Below, piece after piece: positions 19,104 to 28,186 of a stretch of DNA of 64,000 bases (positions are counted from its first letter, which is position 1; every line of letters starts with the position of its first letter). This DNA is from Clostridium estertheticum (lineage in GTDB: Bacteria; Bacillota; Clostridia; Clostridiales; Clostridiaceae), in NCBI RefSeq assembly GCF_026650985.1, contig NZ_CP086239.1:2728001-2792000 (forward strand), read 5' to 3'. The position numbers were made by a program, and so were the translations under genes. A model generated the notes under the pieces. The model was not told the DNA's origin and ran no database searches. It saw nothing but the letters and a program-made list of their open reading frames with translations.

Positions 19104-19271
19104 CTATCTTCCGAAAGATGAGTTATTATTTTGTTGTTTTCTTGCTCTTCTGCAATCAACACATCTTTGTGGTTCATTTTCGAATCCTTTTTCTTTGTAG
19201 AAAGCTTGTTCGCCCTCAGTGAATACGAATTCTTTTCCACAGTCTTTACAAATTAAGTTTTTGTCTTCCAT
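19104..19271 (-). CDS. Small zinc-ribbon protein, 55 aa
   Basis: 55 residues with two CxxC pairs, ICKDCG and RCVDCR, spaced about 28 residues apart. The family is the 'probable zinc-ribbon domain' common in clostridia. The C-terminus is basic then Asn/Ser-rich. A strong GGAGGA site precedes the ATG. It has its own terminator at 19065-19090. The role is unknown; a nucleic-acid or ribosome-associated role is only a guess. Confidence 0.85.
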   Translation of the reverse strand: MEDKNLICKDCGKEFVFTEGEQAFYKEKGFENEPQRCVDCRRARKQQNNNSSFGR

Positions 19272-19485
19272 TTTAAATATTCCTCCTTTTATTTGAAAAT
19301 TAAGATCTAAATTTGATTAACAATAATTTCCTAAATAAAAGGGGATATGTTGTTTATCAGATTAGATTCTCTTAAATAGTAACTTTAAATTACTATTACA
19401 TACTTATATTAACATATTTAAAAAGCATGTACAATATAATTTTAACCATTCAGCAAACTTTTTTTATACATTTTATGACATATAC

Positions 19486-20715
19486 TTAAAATGCAAAGTT
19501 TCCTTTTTCAAACACAGATACTTCTTTTCCATCTGCTGTTATACCAATTATTTGTAAGTCCTCTGTACCAACCATAAAATCTTCATGTACAAATGAATCA
19601 TTAACTTCTAATTTGGAAAGCTCCTCATTGCTTAAATTCTCGCCATTTTTTATACATACTGGATATGCTTTTCCTAGAGCCAAATGACATGATGCATTTT
19701 CATCAAAAAGCGTGTTATAAAATAATATATTAGAGTTTGATATCGGAGAATCATATGGCACTAATGCTACTTCACCAAGATAACATGACCCTTCATCAGT
19801 TTCAATAATACTCTTTAAAATATCGTAACCAGTTTCTGCTTTGAAATCTACTACTTTTCCCTTCTCAAAAGTAAGTGAGAAATTTTCAATTAAATTCCCA
19901 TTATAATTTAAAGGTTTAGAGCTTACTACAGTACCGTTAACCCCAGTTTTTTTAGGTAATGTAAATACCTCTTCAGTAGGCATGTTTGCTATAAACTCTA
20001 CACCACCAGGCGTATAATCCGATCCTCCAAGCCATAAATGATTTTCTGGAAGTTCAATTTTTAGATCCGTACCCAATGAATTCTTATATTGTAGATATTT
20101 AAAATTATTTAAGTTCAAATAATCCATGCTTTTCTTTAGATTTGATTTATGAGTTTCCCATGAAGCAACAGGGTCCAACGCATCTACTCTCACTGTTTTA
20201 AATATAGCATTCCAAAGTTTTTCTATTGCATCGCCTTCTGAAAATTTCGGGAAAACTTTATTTGCCCAAGCTTGTGTTGGAATAGATGCAACGCACCAAA
20301 CATTTTTATTACTCATCATTCTATCTCTGTATTCTTTTATTGCAGTACTCGCAGCTTTATTTGATTTTGACAATCTATCAGGATTAACATCCTTCATAAG
20401 TTCTGGGTCAGAGGCTGAAATACTTAAAAAAGCTGCTCCCTTTCGCGCACTTGAAACATAAAAATCTCTTTGCCAATCTGGATATTCTGAAAATATCTCT
20501 TCCGGAGCAAACATGAATTTGATTTTTGTAGATAATTCATCCCTCCATGTTACTACTACCTCTCTAGCACCTTCTAGATATGCTATTCTAGAAACAATTC
20601 TAGTAAAAGCAGCACACTCAATAGGCGAATTAATTACAAGTGTTTGATCCTTTTGAATATTAATTCCTGTCTTAACAAGTAAAAGAGCATATTTCTCTAA
20701 TAATTTATTATCCAT
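19486..20715 (-). CDS. M29-family aminopeptidase
   Basis: 409 aa, the family's usual length (AmpS/PepS/aminopeptidase T). These are two-metal cytosolic enzymes that remove N-terminal residues from peptides. The metal-ligand blocks are visible as TDEGSCYLGEVALVPYDSPI and FDENASCHLALG, with NMPTEEVFTLP and VHEDFMVGT as other family marks. The ribosome site is weak. It stands alone. Confidence 0.93.
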   Translation of the reverse strand: MDNKLLEKYALLLVKTGINIQKDQTLVINSPIECAAFTRIVSRIAYLEGAREVVVTWRDELSTKIKFMFAPEEIFSEYPDWQRDFYVSSARKGAAFLSISASDPELMKDVNPDRLSKSNKAASTAIKEYRDRMMSNKNVWCVASIPTQAWANKVFPKFSEGDAIEKLWNAIFKTVRVDALDPVASWETHKSNLKKSMDYLNLNNFKYLQYKNSLGTDLKIELPENHLWLGGSDYTPGGVEFIANMPTEEVFTLPKKTGVNGTVVSSKPLNYNGNLIENFSLTFEKGKVVDFKAETGYDILKSIIETDEGSCYLGEVALVPYDSPISNSNILFYNTLFDENASCHLALGKAYPVCIKNGENLSNEELSKLEVNDSFVHEDFMVGTEDLQIIGITADGKEVSVFEKGNFAF

Positions 20716-20886
20716 AATCTATCTTTAGCGGATAAGCGTGCATTGCCAAAATCCACTAAATACTCACTTCCTTTCTTTATATATAAATTAATTAATACAT
20801 TAACCCTTTTTATAATATATTATTCATATTATACATGAAAATTATACCATAAAATTTTATGAAGAAAATATTTAACCGTCCAAAAA

Positions 20887-22329
20887 TTAATTCTTTATCA
20901 TATCTGGTGATTTAGATTTACTAGTATATAATCTTGAAAAAGTTAACACAGCCCCAATGAAACAAATAATTGCTGCAGTTATATATACAATTCTCATGCC
21001 ATATATAAATGCATCATTTCGTCCTACTATATAATTAGTCACACGATGTCCAATTTTAAAACTCATTCTATTATATAAAAGTGCAGTTGATAAAGCTATT
21101 CCACATACCATTCCAAGGTTTCTTACAAGTCCATTAATACTTCCTGCAATACCTAACTTATCCTTTGGTACTGTGGACATTATTAAAGAATTATTAGGCG
21201 ATTGAAATAGACCATTACCAATGGTCATAACGACTATATAAAAAACCATACTCATTAGACTTGTTTGCTCATTTAAAGTTGACATTAAAAGTAGCCCCAC
21301 ACTATTAATTGCTAGTCCTATAAAAGTTAGAATCTCGGATCCTATTTTATCTGATAAATGCCCACTGATTGGTGCAACAACAGACAAAACTAAAGGGGAG
21401 ACCATAAGTACTAATCCTGTAAATGCAGGTGAATATTTAAGTACATCCTGAAGATAAAAGGGTTGAATAATAACTGAACAAAACATTGCCATAAAAGATA
21501 TAAATCCACAAAATATAGAAAGTGAAAATAATTTATTCTCAAATATTTTTAGCTCCAATAAAGGGTTTTTACGTCTCTTCTCCACAAATATAAATAGTAT
21601 GAATGAAACAATTGATATTAAAAACCCTATCAAAATTATAGGATGTGTAAAACCAATTTCTTGGCCCTTACCCAGAGCTATAAATAAAGGAATTATAGTA
21701 AATGCAAATAGTAATGCTCCATATCCATCCAATTTACCTTTTTCTGTTTTGTTTGCTTTAGGAAGTATTTTTAATCCATAAAATAAAGTTATTACGCCTA
21801 TTGGTATGTTAATTAGAAATATATATTCCCAACTGGTAGCATCGACTATAAATCCTCCGAGTCCCGGTCCAACCATTGCCCCAAGTGCCACAAAGGTTCC
21901 TGTAATTCCAAGGGCCCTACCTCTCTCATTTGCCGGAAACACTCCTGTTATAATTCCTTGACTATTTGCCATAGTCGCTGCAGCCCCTATCGCCTGAACA
22001 ACTCTCGCTAAAACCAAAACCGTAAGAGAACTTGTTATTCCACAAAATAAAGACCCCATGGTAAATAAAGCTATTCCAAACTTGAATACCTTTGTTTTAC
22101 CAAGCATATCCCCTAATTTACCAAAAACTAATATAGCTGCTGAGATAACAATTAAGTAACTTGTTACTACCAATTGAATACCTGCTGATGTTACATGAAG
22201 CGCTTTAGCCATTACAGGTAAAGCTACGTTTACAATACTACTATCTAAAGTGCACATAAAAGTTACCATTACAACTATAAATAAAATTGCCCATCTATTT
22301 TTATAATTACTATCATTCGCTGAATTCAT
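20887..22329 (-). CDS. MFS multidrug exporter, DHA2 (14-TM) family
   Basis: 480 aa, about 14 membrane segments. MFS motif A (GKLGDMLGKTKVF) and antiporter motif C (GPGLGGFIVDATSWEYIFLI) are both present, placing it with EmrB/QacA-type drug:proton antiporters. It lies 13 nt downstream of a MarR regulator on the same strand, so it is probably induced by the compound it exports, through that regulator and the operators at 22830-22876. Confidence 0.93.
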   Translation of the reverse strand: MNSANDSNYKNRWAILFIVVMVTFMCTLDSSIVNVALPVMAKALHVTSAGIQLVVTSYLIVISAAILVFGKLGDMLGKTKVFKFGIALFTMGSLFCGITSSLTVLVLARVVQAIGAAATMANSQGIITGVFPANERGRALGITGTFVALGAMVGPGLGGFIVDATSWEYIFLINIPIGVITLFYGLKILPKANKTEKGKLDGYGALLFAFTIIPLFIALGKGQEIGFTHPIILIGFLISIVSFILFIFVEKRRKNPLLELKIFENKLFSLSIFCGFISFMAMFCSVIIQPFYLQDVLKYSPAFTGLVLMVSPLVLSVVAPISGHLSDKIGSEILTFIGLAINSVGLLLMSTLNEQTSLMSMVFYIVVMTIGNGLFQSPNNSLIMSTVPKDKLGIAGSINGLVRNLGMVCGIALSTALLYNRMSFKIGHRVTNYIVGRNDAFIYGMRIVYITAAIICFIGAVLTFSRLYTSKSKSPDMIKN

Positions 22330-22342
22330 TTATATTCTCCTC

Positions 22343-22783
22343 TTATCCTTGTATTTTTAATTTTTTCACACTATTTAGAACCTTACTCAATGAGTTTATG
22401 GTAGTTCTCTTCTCCTCCTCATTTAAATCTTTTGTTATTAATTCTACTAGTTTATGTATTTTATAAAGTACTTTTGGGATTATGACCTTAGCTTTCTGCG
22501 TTAAATATAACTTATAGGCTCTAGAATCATCTTCATCTTTATTTCTAACTATGTATCCAAGATCAATTAGTTTTGTTATGGTTCTAGCTGACATTGCCTT
22601 ATCACACCCTACTTCCTCGCTTATTTTATTTTGGCTAATACCTTCATTTCCCCTTAACATTAGTAAATAAGGATATGAACCACTGCTTAAATGATATTCT
22701 TTTAGCATCTTATCCAAATGAACTTGTGTACTTCTTAAAATTTGATTATTAAGTTTTAGCAAATGCATTATGTCTTCTTTCAA
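22343..22783 (-). CDS. MarR-family regulator
   Basis: 146 aa, winged-helix. The recognition region is NKISEEVGCDKAMSARTITKLIDLGYI followed by the wing NKDEDDSRAYKLYLT, with helical ends for dimerisation. It is encoded first in an operon with the DHA2 exporter. The first codon may be a TTG (7 nt after GGGGTG) or an ATG five codons on. Operators in its own promoter indicate autorepression. Confidence 0.93.
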   Translation of the reverse strand: MKEDIMHLLKLNNQILRSTQVHLDKMLKEYHLSSGSYPYLLMLRGNEGISQNKISEEVGCDKAMSARTITKLIDLGYIVRNKDEDDSRAYKLYLTQKAKVIIPKVLYKIHKLVELITKDLNEEEKRTTINSLSKVLNSVKKLKIQG

Positions 22784-22829
22784 ATATTACACCCCTATAT
22801 TAAGTATATTATTATATTTTTCATTTTAG

Positions 22830-22876
22830 TTGACAAGTCAACCTTATTATATTGGAATTTTGTTGACTTGTCAACC
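22830..22876 (-). promoter_or_regulatory. MarR operators on an overlapping promoter
   Basis: Two copies of the palindrome GTTGAC-NN-GTCAAC at 22830-22843 and 22863-22876, centre to centre 33 bp, about three helical turns. On the minus strand the promoter is TTGACA (22870-22875), 17 bp, TATAAT (22847-22852). One operator thus covers the -35 and the other the start point, which fits steric repression of marR and the exporter. Confidence 0.85.
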
Positions 22877-23105
22877 ACCTAGCTACTCTTGTATTATAAT
22901 GTTATACTTAAAATGTTTAAATATATTTATATGGTTAAGTTAACTATATAAAACAAATTTTTCTATTAAATTTAAAAACTCTCTTGTATTAGTTAAATAT
23001 GTATAAACTTTTGATAATAGTTCTTGCAAACCTCTTCTAAATAGGGCATATTGTATTATGTAATAGCAAATGTACAAAAGATATATTATGTTGGAGGGAT
23101 TACAT

Positions 23106-23615
23106 ATGTTAGGTTTTATTATTATTTTTTTTGCTAAAATAGTTGAGGTTTCATTAACTACGATCAGAATAGTTCTTATAACTCGTGGTGAAAAATTCTA
23201 TGGTTCTATTATTGGTTTTTTCGAAGTACTTATATGGTTATATATAATTGGTACAATGCTTGTTGGAATAAATGAAGCACCACTTAAGATGATCACTTAT
23301 GCCTCAGGCTTTGCTTGTGGAAATTACATAGGTTGTATTTTAGAAGAAAAACTAGCATTAGGCTTAATTACTATAAATGCAATAGTGTCTGTTAAAGATG
23401 GTTATACATTGGCTGAGCTATTAAGAAAAGAAAATGTAGGTGTTACTATTGTTAATGCCGAAGGGTTAAAAGAAGAAAAAAAGATGCTTATATTACATGT
23501 TAAAAGGAAAAGAAAATGTGAATTAATAAAATTAATATCAGATTCCCATATAAACGCTGTAATTTCTCTAATGGATACTAAAACTATATATGGCGGATAT
23601 GGTATTAGAAAATAA
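23106..23615 (+). CDS. UPF0316/DUF2179 membrane protein
   Basis: 169 aa from the ATG after GGAGGG. Three membrane segments lie in the first ~90 residues (MLGFIIIFFAKIVEVSLTTI...), followed by a soluble DUF2179 domain. The family is conserved in Firmicutes and its function is unknown. The earlier in-frame start overlaps the ribosome site. Confidence 0.88.
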   Translation: MLGFIIIFFAKIVEVSLTTIRIVLITRGEKFYGSIIGFFEVLIWLYIIGTMLVGINEAPLKMITYASGFACGNYIGCILEEKLALGLITINAIVSVKDGYTLAELLRKENVGVTIVNAEGLKEEKKMLILHVKRKRKCELIKLISDSHINAVISLMDTKTIYGGYGIRK

Positions 23616-23639
23616 CTATCTAAATAAGGGGTGTATAAA

Positions 23640-24194
23640 ATGTGTGAAAAACAAAAGATGCTAAATGGTGAAATCTATAACGCATATGATAAAGATTTAA
23701 TCCTTTTAAGAAATAAAGCAAGACATCTTACAAAATTATACAATAATACTGAACCAGAAGATGTTACTGATAGAATAAATATTCTAAAAAAACTATTTGG
23801 GAAAATAGGTGATAATTTTGAAATAGAGCCTCCTTTCAATTGTGATTACGGAACTAATATTCACATTGGAGAAACCTTCTATGCCAATTTTAATTTTTTA
23901 GTTTTAGATGACGGACTTGTAACAATAGGAGACAATGTATTAATTGCTCCTAATGTAAGTATATTTACTGCAACTCACCTTCTTGATCCTAAGTGGAGGC
24001 CTAAAAATGCCGATTATACAAAAGCCGTAACTATAGGGAACAATGTATGGATTGGCGGTGGATGTATAATAAATCCAGGTATAACTATTGGTGATAATAG
24101 TGTAATAGGTTCTGGTAGCGTTGTTACAAAGGATATCCCAGCTAATGTTGTCGCTGTAGGAAACCCTTGTAAAATACTAAAAAAAATCGATTAG
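23640..24194 (+). CDS. Sugar O-acetyltransferase, maltose/galactoside type
   Basis: 184 aa. Left-handed beta-helix hexapeptide repeats fill the second half (GDNVLIAPNVSIFTATH, GNNVWIGGGCIINPGITIGDNSVIGSGSVVTKDI). The catalytic His is in TATHLL. It transfers acetyl from CoA to a sugar; the N-terminal ~60-residue helical part is also typical. Start chosen 8 nt after AGGGG. It lies 24 nt after the UPF0316 gene, so the two are probably co-transcribed. Confidence 0.92.
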   Translation: MCEKQKMLNGEIYNAYDKDLILLRNKARHLTKLYNNTEPEDVTDRINILKKLFGKIGDNFEIEPPFNCDYGTNIHIGETFYANFNFLVLDDGLVTIGDNVLIAPNVSIFTATHLLDPKWRPKNADYTKAVTIGNNVWIGGGCIINPGITIGDNSVIGSGSVVTKDIPANVVAVGNPCKILKKID

Positions 24195-24200
24195 TATTCC

Positions 24201-24257
24201 AAAAAAGAAGGAGATCAAACTACTGAAATATATTTCAGTAGTTTGACCTCCTTTTTT
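24201..24257. terminator. Bidirectional terminator
   Basis: A long near-perfect stem (about 24 bp) with A-run and T-run on opposite sides, between the acetyltransferase and the convergent PLP/GNAT fusion gene. Confidence 0.9.
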
Positions 24258-24266
24258 AATTTTAAC

Positions 24267-25619
24267 TTACTCATTTGGATGATTATATATCATCCTGTCG
24301 TATACATGGTTAAACCCCATTTTACGATAAAGATTTTTAGCCCTTTTATTATCAAGATCTACATGAAGGGACAGATTACCATCTGTTAGTTCAATTGCAC
24401 GCCCTATAAGTTCAGATGCAACGCCTCGCCCTTTATTACCTGGCTTAACACCAATATATGCAAGGTGGTAAGTTGGAATAAATCGTTCAAACCCCATATT
24501 TACTACAATACAAATGCCCTGCTCTTCACCATTTCGTTTCGCTATTAATAAAAAGCCTTCCTTCATAGCTTTTTCTATAGCATCCACGGTCTCTCCCACT
24601 GAATCATTATAAGTAGATAACCAATCACGCGTCATCTCAAGCAGCTCTTCTTTATTTTTATCATTAAAACTTTTAATCTCACACACTTCAATTTCACTTC
24701 TTGCATCATTTAAAATAATTAAATGTTTCCCATTACTTAGTTTCCCTTGATTTACTTTTTTGATAAATGCTGCAATTGCATATGATTCCTTCCTTGATAC
24801 CATAACACCTTCAAGGTCTCTTAACATGTTAGCTGCATTTTTTAAATCAATTTCTTCAATTTCAATCATTTCCGCACGTGTATCCATAATTATTTTCTCA
24901 ACTGTTGCAACTATACCTGTATAATCATCTTCCATGTATAAATTAGATTTTACAGTATCTTTTTCCTTGCCTTTAATCCCACCGATTTGCATCTTCCTAA
25001 CGTACTCATCCAAAGAATCTTTCCACGACGCATTTGAACCACATATCAATTCAGGTAACTTACCTAATTCCTCATGTACCCAACTCTTAATTAATCCACT
25101 ATATACACTTGAGAGTGTATATCCAAGGCCTAATTGTATTGTAATTGTATCAGCCTTAAAATCCATACGTTCTAGGCACTCTCTTGTCATATCCTCTAGC
25201 ACAAGATGGCTAATAATATTATTTAAATTCCATTCACACATCAAATACATGTTGTTTTTTTCTGCTATCCCTCTTAAATTAGAACGCGTAATAGTATCTT
25301 TTTTATCACGCATATCAAATAAAATAGATTTATCTATTCTGGAAATCTTCCATTTCTCTTGTTTGAACAAAGGAACCTTAATCTCAAGTTCATTTAACTT
25401 TGCAAATAACTGGACCGATTGTATGTAACACTCAGACCCATCAACTAATATTTTTTTAAATCCATTAGCAATAGCATCTTTAACTAGAACTTCTGAAATA
25501 CGATCATATTTATGTCCTGATGGATTAGCTCCTTCAAGTTTTAAATATATCTCTGAAATACCTAATGCCTTCTCTAATTTTTTTGCTCTCATTAACGGTG
25601 TTCTTCCACTTTTTCGCAT
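24267..25619 (-). CDS. PLP-fold (threonine synthase-like) / GNAT fusion protein
   Basis: 450 aa, two domains. Residues ~1-290 resemble the fold-type II PLP enzymes (threonine synthase, TrpB): TPLMRAKKLEKALG, YLKLEGANPSGHKYDR. Residues ~310-450 are a GNAT acetyltransferase with the acetyl-CoA loop VKPGNKGRGVASELIGRAI and the RKMGFNHVYDRMIY end. In the PLP part the usual G-S-x-K-D-R lysine is shifted by one (G-H-K-Y-D-R), and the Ser-Gly-Asn phosphate loop is not evident (VDGSECYIQS instead), so PLP chemistry may be altered or lost. It stands alone. The substrate is unknown. Confidence 0.75.
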   Translation of the reverse strand: MRKSGRTPLMRAKKLEKALGISEIYLKLEGANPSGHKYDRISEVLVKDAIANGFKKILVDGSECYIQSVQLFAKLNELEIKVPLFKQEKWKISRIDKSILFDMRDKKDTITRSNLRGIAEKNNMYLMCEWNLNNIISHLVLEDMTRECLERMDFKADTITIQLGLGYTLSSVYSGLIKSWVHEELGKLPELICGSNASWKDSLDEYVRKMQIGGIKGKEKDTVKSNLYMEDDYTGIVATVEKIIMDTRAEMIEIEEIDLKNAANMLRDLEGVMVSRKESYAIAAFIKKVNQGKLSNGKHLIILNDARSEIEVCEIKSFNDKNKEELLEMTRDWLSTYNDSVGETVDAIEKAMKEGFLLIAKRNGEEQGICIVVNMGFERFIPTYHLAYIGVKPGNKGRGVASELIGRAIELTDGNLSLHVDLDNKRAKNLYRKMGFNHVYDRMIYNHPNE

Positions 25620-25934
25620 AATCTCTCCTTCAACACTTAATTGTGATTAAATTCAAAAAACACTCCAACTTTTAAACCTCTATAGTTAGCGTGCCCATTT
25701 TATTAAGCTATAATTATTTATATTATAACATTTTAAGCTTAAATCAGCAAATACAAGGTAAATCATCATCTTTGCTCATATTATATTAACAATTTTTAAA
25801 ACACTGTTATACTTTCCATTAATGTATAATCATAACTCACTCGAAACTTACAAAAAGATTGATTTTTTTGTCGTTTTATATATACTTATATTAGTAAAGT
25901 AAATTTATTTACAACATCGTTAGGGGGAAAAAAC
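25620..25934. other. Intergenic region, divergent promoters
   Basis: About 315 bp between two divergent genes. I see AT-rich DNA but no motif or repeat I can defend. Confidence 0.4.
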
Positions 25935-27443
25935 ATGTCAGAAAAATCAAAAAATATTAAGCATTTAACATTGGTACCATTGGTATTAATGATTTTTACT
26001 TCGGTTTACGGATTTAATAACATTCCAAGATCATTTTATAAAATGGGTTATGCTGCTATCCCTTGGTACATCTTGTCAGGAATAACATTTTTTATACCTT
26101 TTGCTTTCATGATGGCTGAGTTTGGTGCGGCTTTTAAGGATGAAAAGGGTGGAATTTATTCATGGATGGCAAAGTCCGTAGGAGCTAAATTTGCTTTTAT
26201 GGGAACGTTTATGTGGTATGCATCTTATGTAATCTGGATGGTTAATGTTGCGTCAACAGTTTGGGTTCCAATATCAAATGCGATATTTGGTACAGATACA
26301 ACAAAAACTTGGGGTTTATTTGGATTAACGGGCCCAAGATTTCTAGGAATACTGGGAATATGTTGGATAATATTTGTTACAATTATATCAACTAAGGGAT
26401 TAGATAAAATAAAAAAGGTAACTTCACTTGGAGGTACTGCAGTAGCATTATTAAATATAGTTTTATTTATTGGAGCTATATTAGTCCTTGTAGGAAATCA
26501 TGGTCACTTAGCTCAGCCAATAACTGGGATTAGCTCATTCATAGATTCACCAAATCCTAAATTTGTTGGGAATATACTTCAATCATTTGCATTCGTAGTA
26601 TTTGCTATATTTGCTTATGGTGGTATCGAAGTTGTTGGAGGACTAGTTGATGAAACAGAAAATGCTGAAAAAAACTTTCCTAAAGGTGTTGTTATTTCAG
26701 CAGTTATCATCTCAATTGGCTACTCACTTGGAATATTCCTTGTTGGTATATTTACTAACTGGTCTACTGTTATGACTGGCGATAACGTTAACTTAGCTAA
26801 TGCTGGTTATGTAGTAATGAACAACCTAGGATATTCTCTTGGTAATGCATACGGTGCAACCCAAGCTACTTCAATAGCAATTGGACATGGTGTAGCTAGA
26901 TTCGTTGGACTTTCAATGTTCTTAGCTTTATCTGGTGCTTTCTTTACACTAATGTTCTCACCATTAAAACAATTAATTGAAGGTACGCCACCTAAATTAT
27001 GGCCTGGGAAAATGGCAGAAATGAAAAACGGAATGCCTCAAAATGCAATGTGGATTCAAGCTATAATAGTTTGTGTTATGATTTTCCTTGTTTCTGTTGT
27101 TGGTGGAGATTCTATGAAAAAGTTCATTGAAATATTAGTTTCAATGACTAACGTAGCTATGACTCTTCCATACATGTTTATAGCGTTTGCTTTTGCACCA
27201 TTTAAGAAAAACAAAGCTATTGTTAAACCTTTTGAAATATTTAAAACTAATACAAGTGCTTTAATATGGACAATAGTAGTTATGTTCACTGTTGGATTTG
27301 CAAATTTCTTTTCAATAATACAACCAGCGCTCGAAGGAGACTTACCAACAACCCTTTGGAGTGTAGGTGGCCCAATATTTTTTGCTGTAGTTGCATTTAT
27401 AATCTATTGGAACTATGAAAGAAAATATCTAAAAACCTTATAA
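25935..27443 (+). CDS. yjeM: Amino acid permease, YjeM-like APC family
   Basis: 502 aa with about 12 membrane segments. The overall length and the SVYGFNNIPRSFYKMGYAAIP, MAEFGAAFKDEKGGIYSWMA and FAYGGIEVVGGLVDETENAE segments match the glutamate:GABA antiporter-like YjeM branch of the APC family. The transported amino acid is unknown. The ribosome site is a strong AGGGGG. Confidence 0.88.
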   Translation: MSEKSKNIKHLTLVPLVLMIFTSVYGFNNIPRSFYKMGYAAIPWYILSGITFFIPFAFMMAEFGAAFKDEKGGIYSWMAKSVGAKFAFMGTFMWYASYVIWMVNVASTVWVPISNAIFGTDTTKTWGLFGLTGPRFLGILGICWIIFVTIISTKGLDKIKKVTSLGGTAVALLNIVLFIGAILVLVGNHGHLAQPITGISSFIDSPNPKFVGNILQSFAFVVFAIFAYGGIEVVGGLVDETENAEKNFPKGVVISAVIISIGYSLGIFLVGIFTNWSTVMTGDNVNLANAGYVVMNNLGYSLGNAYGATQATSIAIGHGVARFVGLSMFLALSGAFFTLMFSPLKQLIEGTPPKLWPGKMAEMKNGMPQNAMWIQAIIVCVMIFLVSVVGGDSMKKFIEILVSMTNVAMTLPYMFIAFAFAPFKKNKAIVKPFEIFKTNTSALIWTIVVMFTVGFANFFSIIQPALEGDLPTTLWSVGGPIFFAVVAFIIYWNYERKYLKTL

Positions 27444-27450
27444 AAGCAAA

Positions 27451-27490
27451 AAAAGATGGTTTCTACATTAGGAACCATTTTTTTTGTTTT
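27451..27490 (+). terminator. Terminator after the YjeM-like gene
   Basis: Stem ATGGTTTC/GGAACCAT followed by a long T run, 10-40 nt after the stop codon. Confidence 0.85.
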
Positions 27491-27496
27491 TTAGGT

Positions 27497-27967
27497 TTAC
27501 TTTATTAAATCAGCAAACTCACCATCTACAATATCCTTTAATAAATTCGGATCTATCTCTATTTGAAATCCTATTTTTCCAGCACTTACAATTATCTTAT
27601 CTATTTCAAGTGCTCCTTTGTCAATAAACGTTTTATACTTTTTTTTCATACCTATGGGAGAACACCCACCTCTAATATATCCTGTACACTTTTGTAGATC
27701 TTTAAGGTCTAACATTTCTATGTTCTTTTCATTAGTTACTCTAGCTACTTTTTTAAAATCTATTTCTTGTCTGACAGGAATCACAATAACATAAATTTCT
27801 TTAGAATTTGCATGTGTAACTATGGTTTTATATAGATATTTTTCATCTCTACCTATCTTCTTTGCCACAGATATCCCATCTACCTTATCATCCTTAACCT
27901 CATAGGTCATAACATTATATTCTATATTCATTTTATCTAAAATACGCATAACATTTGTTTTTATCAT
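27497..27967 (-). CDS. ybaK: Cys-tRNA(Pro) deacylase, YbaK type
   Basis: 156 aa. The YbaK/EbsC fold is clear from TNEKNIEMLDLKDLQKCTGYIRGGCSPIGMKK; the GGCSPIGMKK loop is the hallmark of the YbaK branch. The enzyme hydrolyses Cys mischarged on tRNA(Pro). Length is normal. It stands alone, with its own promoter region upstream. Confidence 0.93.
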   Translation of the reverse strand: MIKTNVMRILDKMNIEYNVMTYEVKDDKVDGISVAKKIGRDEKYLYKTIVTHANSKEIYVIVIPVRQEIDFKKVARVTNEKNIEMLDLKDLQKCTGYIRGGCSPIGMKKKYKTFIDKGALEIDKIIVSAGKIGFQIEIDPNLLKDIVDGEFADLIK

Positions 27968-28104
27968 TGTTATCCCCTTTGTTTGAATTTATTTACAACA
28001 GAAATTATTTCGTGGCTCTCTTCATTATATCCTCTTTCTGTCCCTTCTGCACTAATACCATTAGTACATCATACTTAATACTCATAAGTATGTATACTTT
28101 ACAT

Positions 28105-28137
28105 AAAAAAACTGCCAACATACTTCAGCAGTTTTTT
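28105..28137 (-). terminator. Terminator of the Met-rich gene
   Basis: Perfect 10-bp stem AAAAAACTGC / GCAGTTTTTT (28105-28114 and 28128-28137), downstream of the minus-strand gene at 28187-28846. Confidence 0.8.
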
Positions 28138-28186
28138 AGAATATAATAACAACTTAACTTGTAATGCTTAATAAAATTTAATCATA

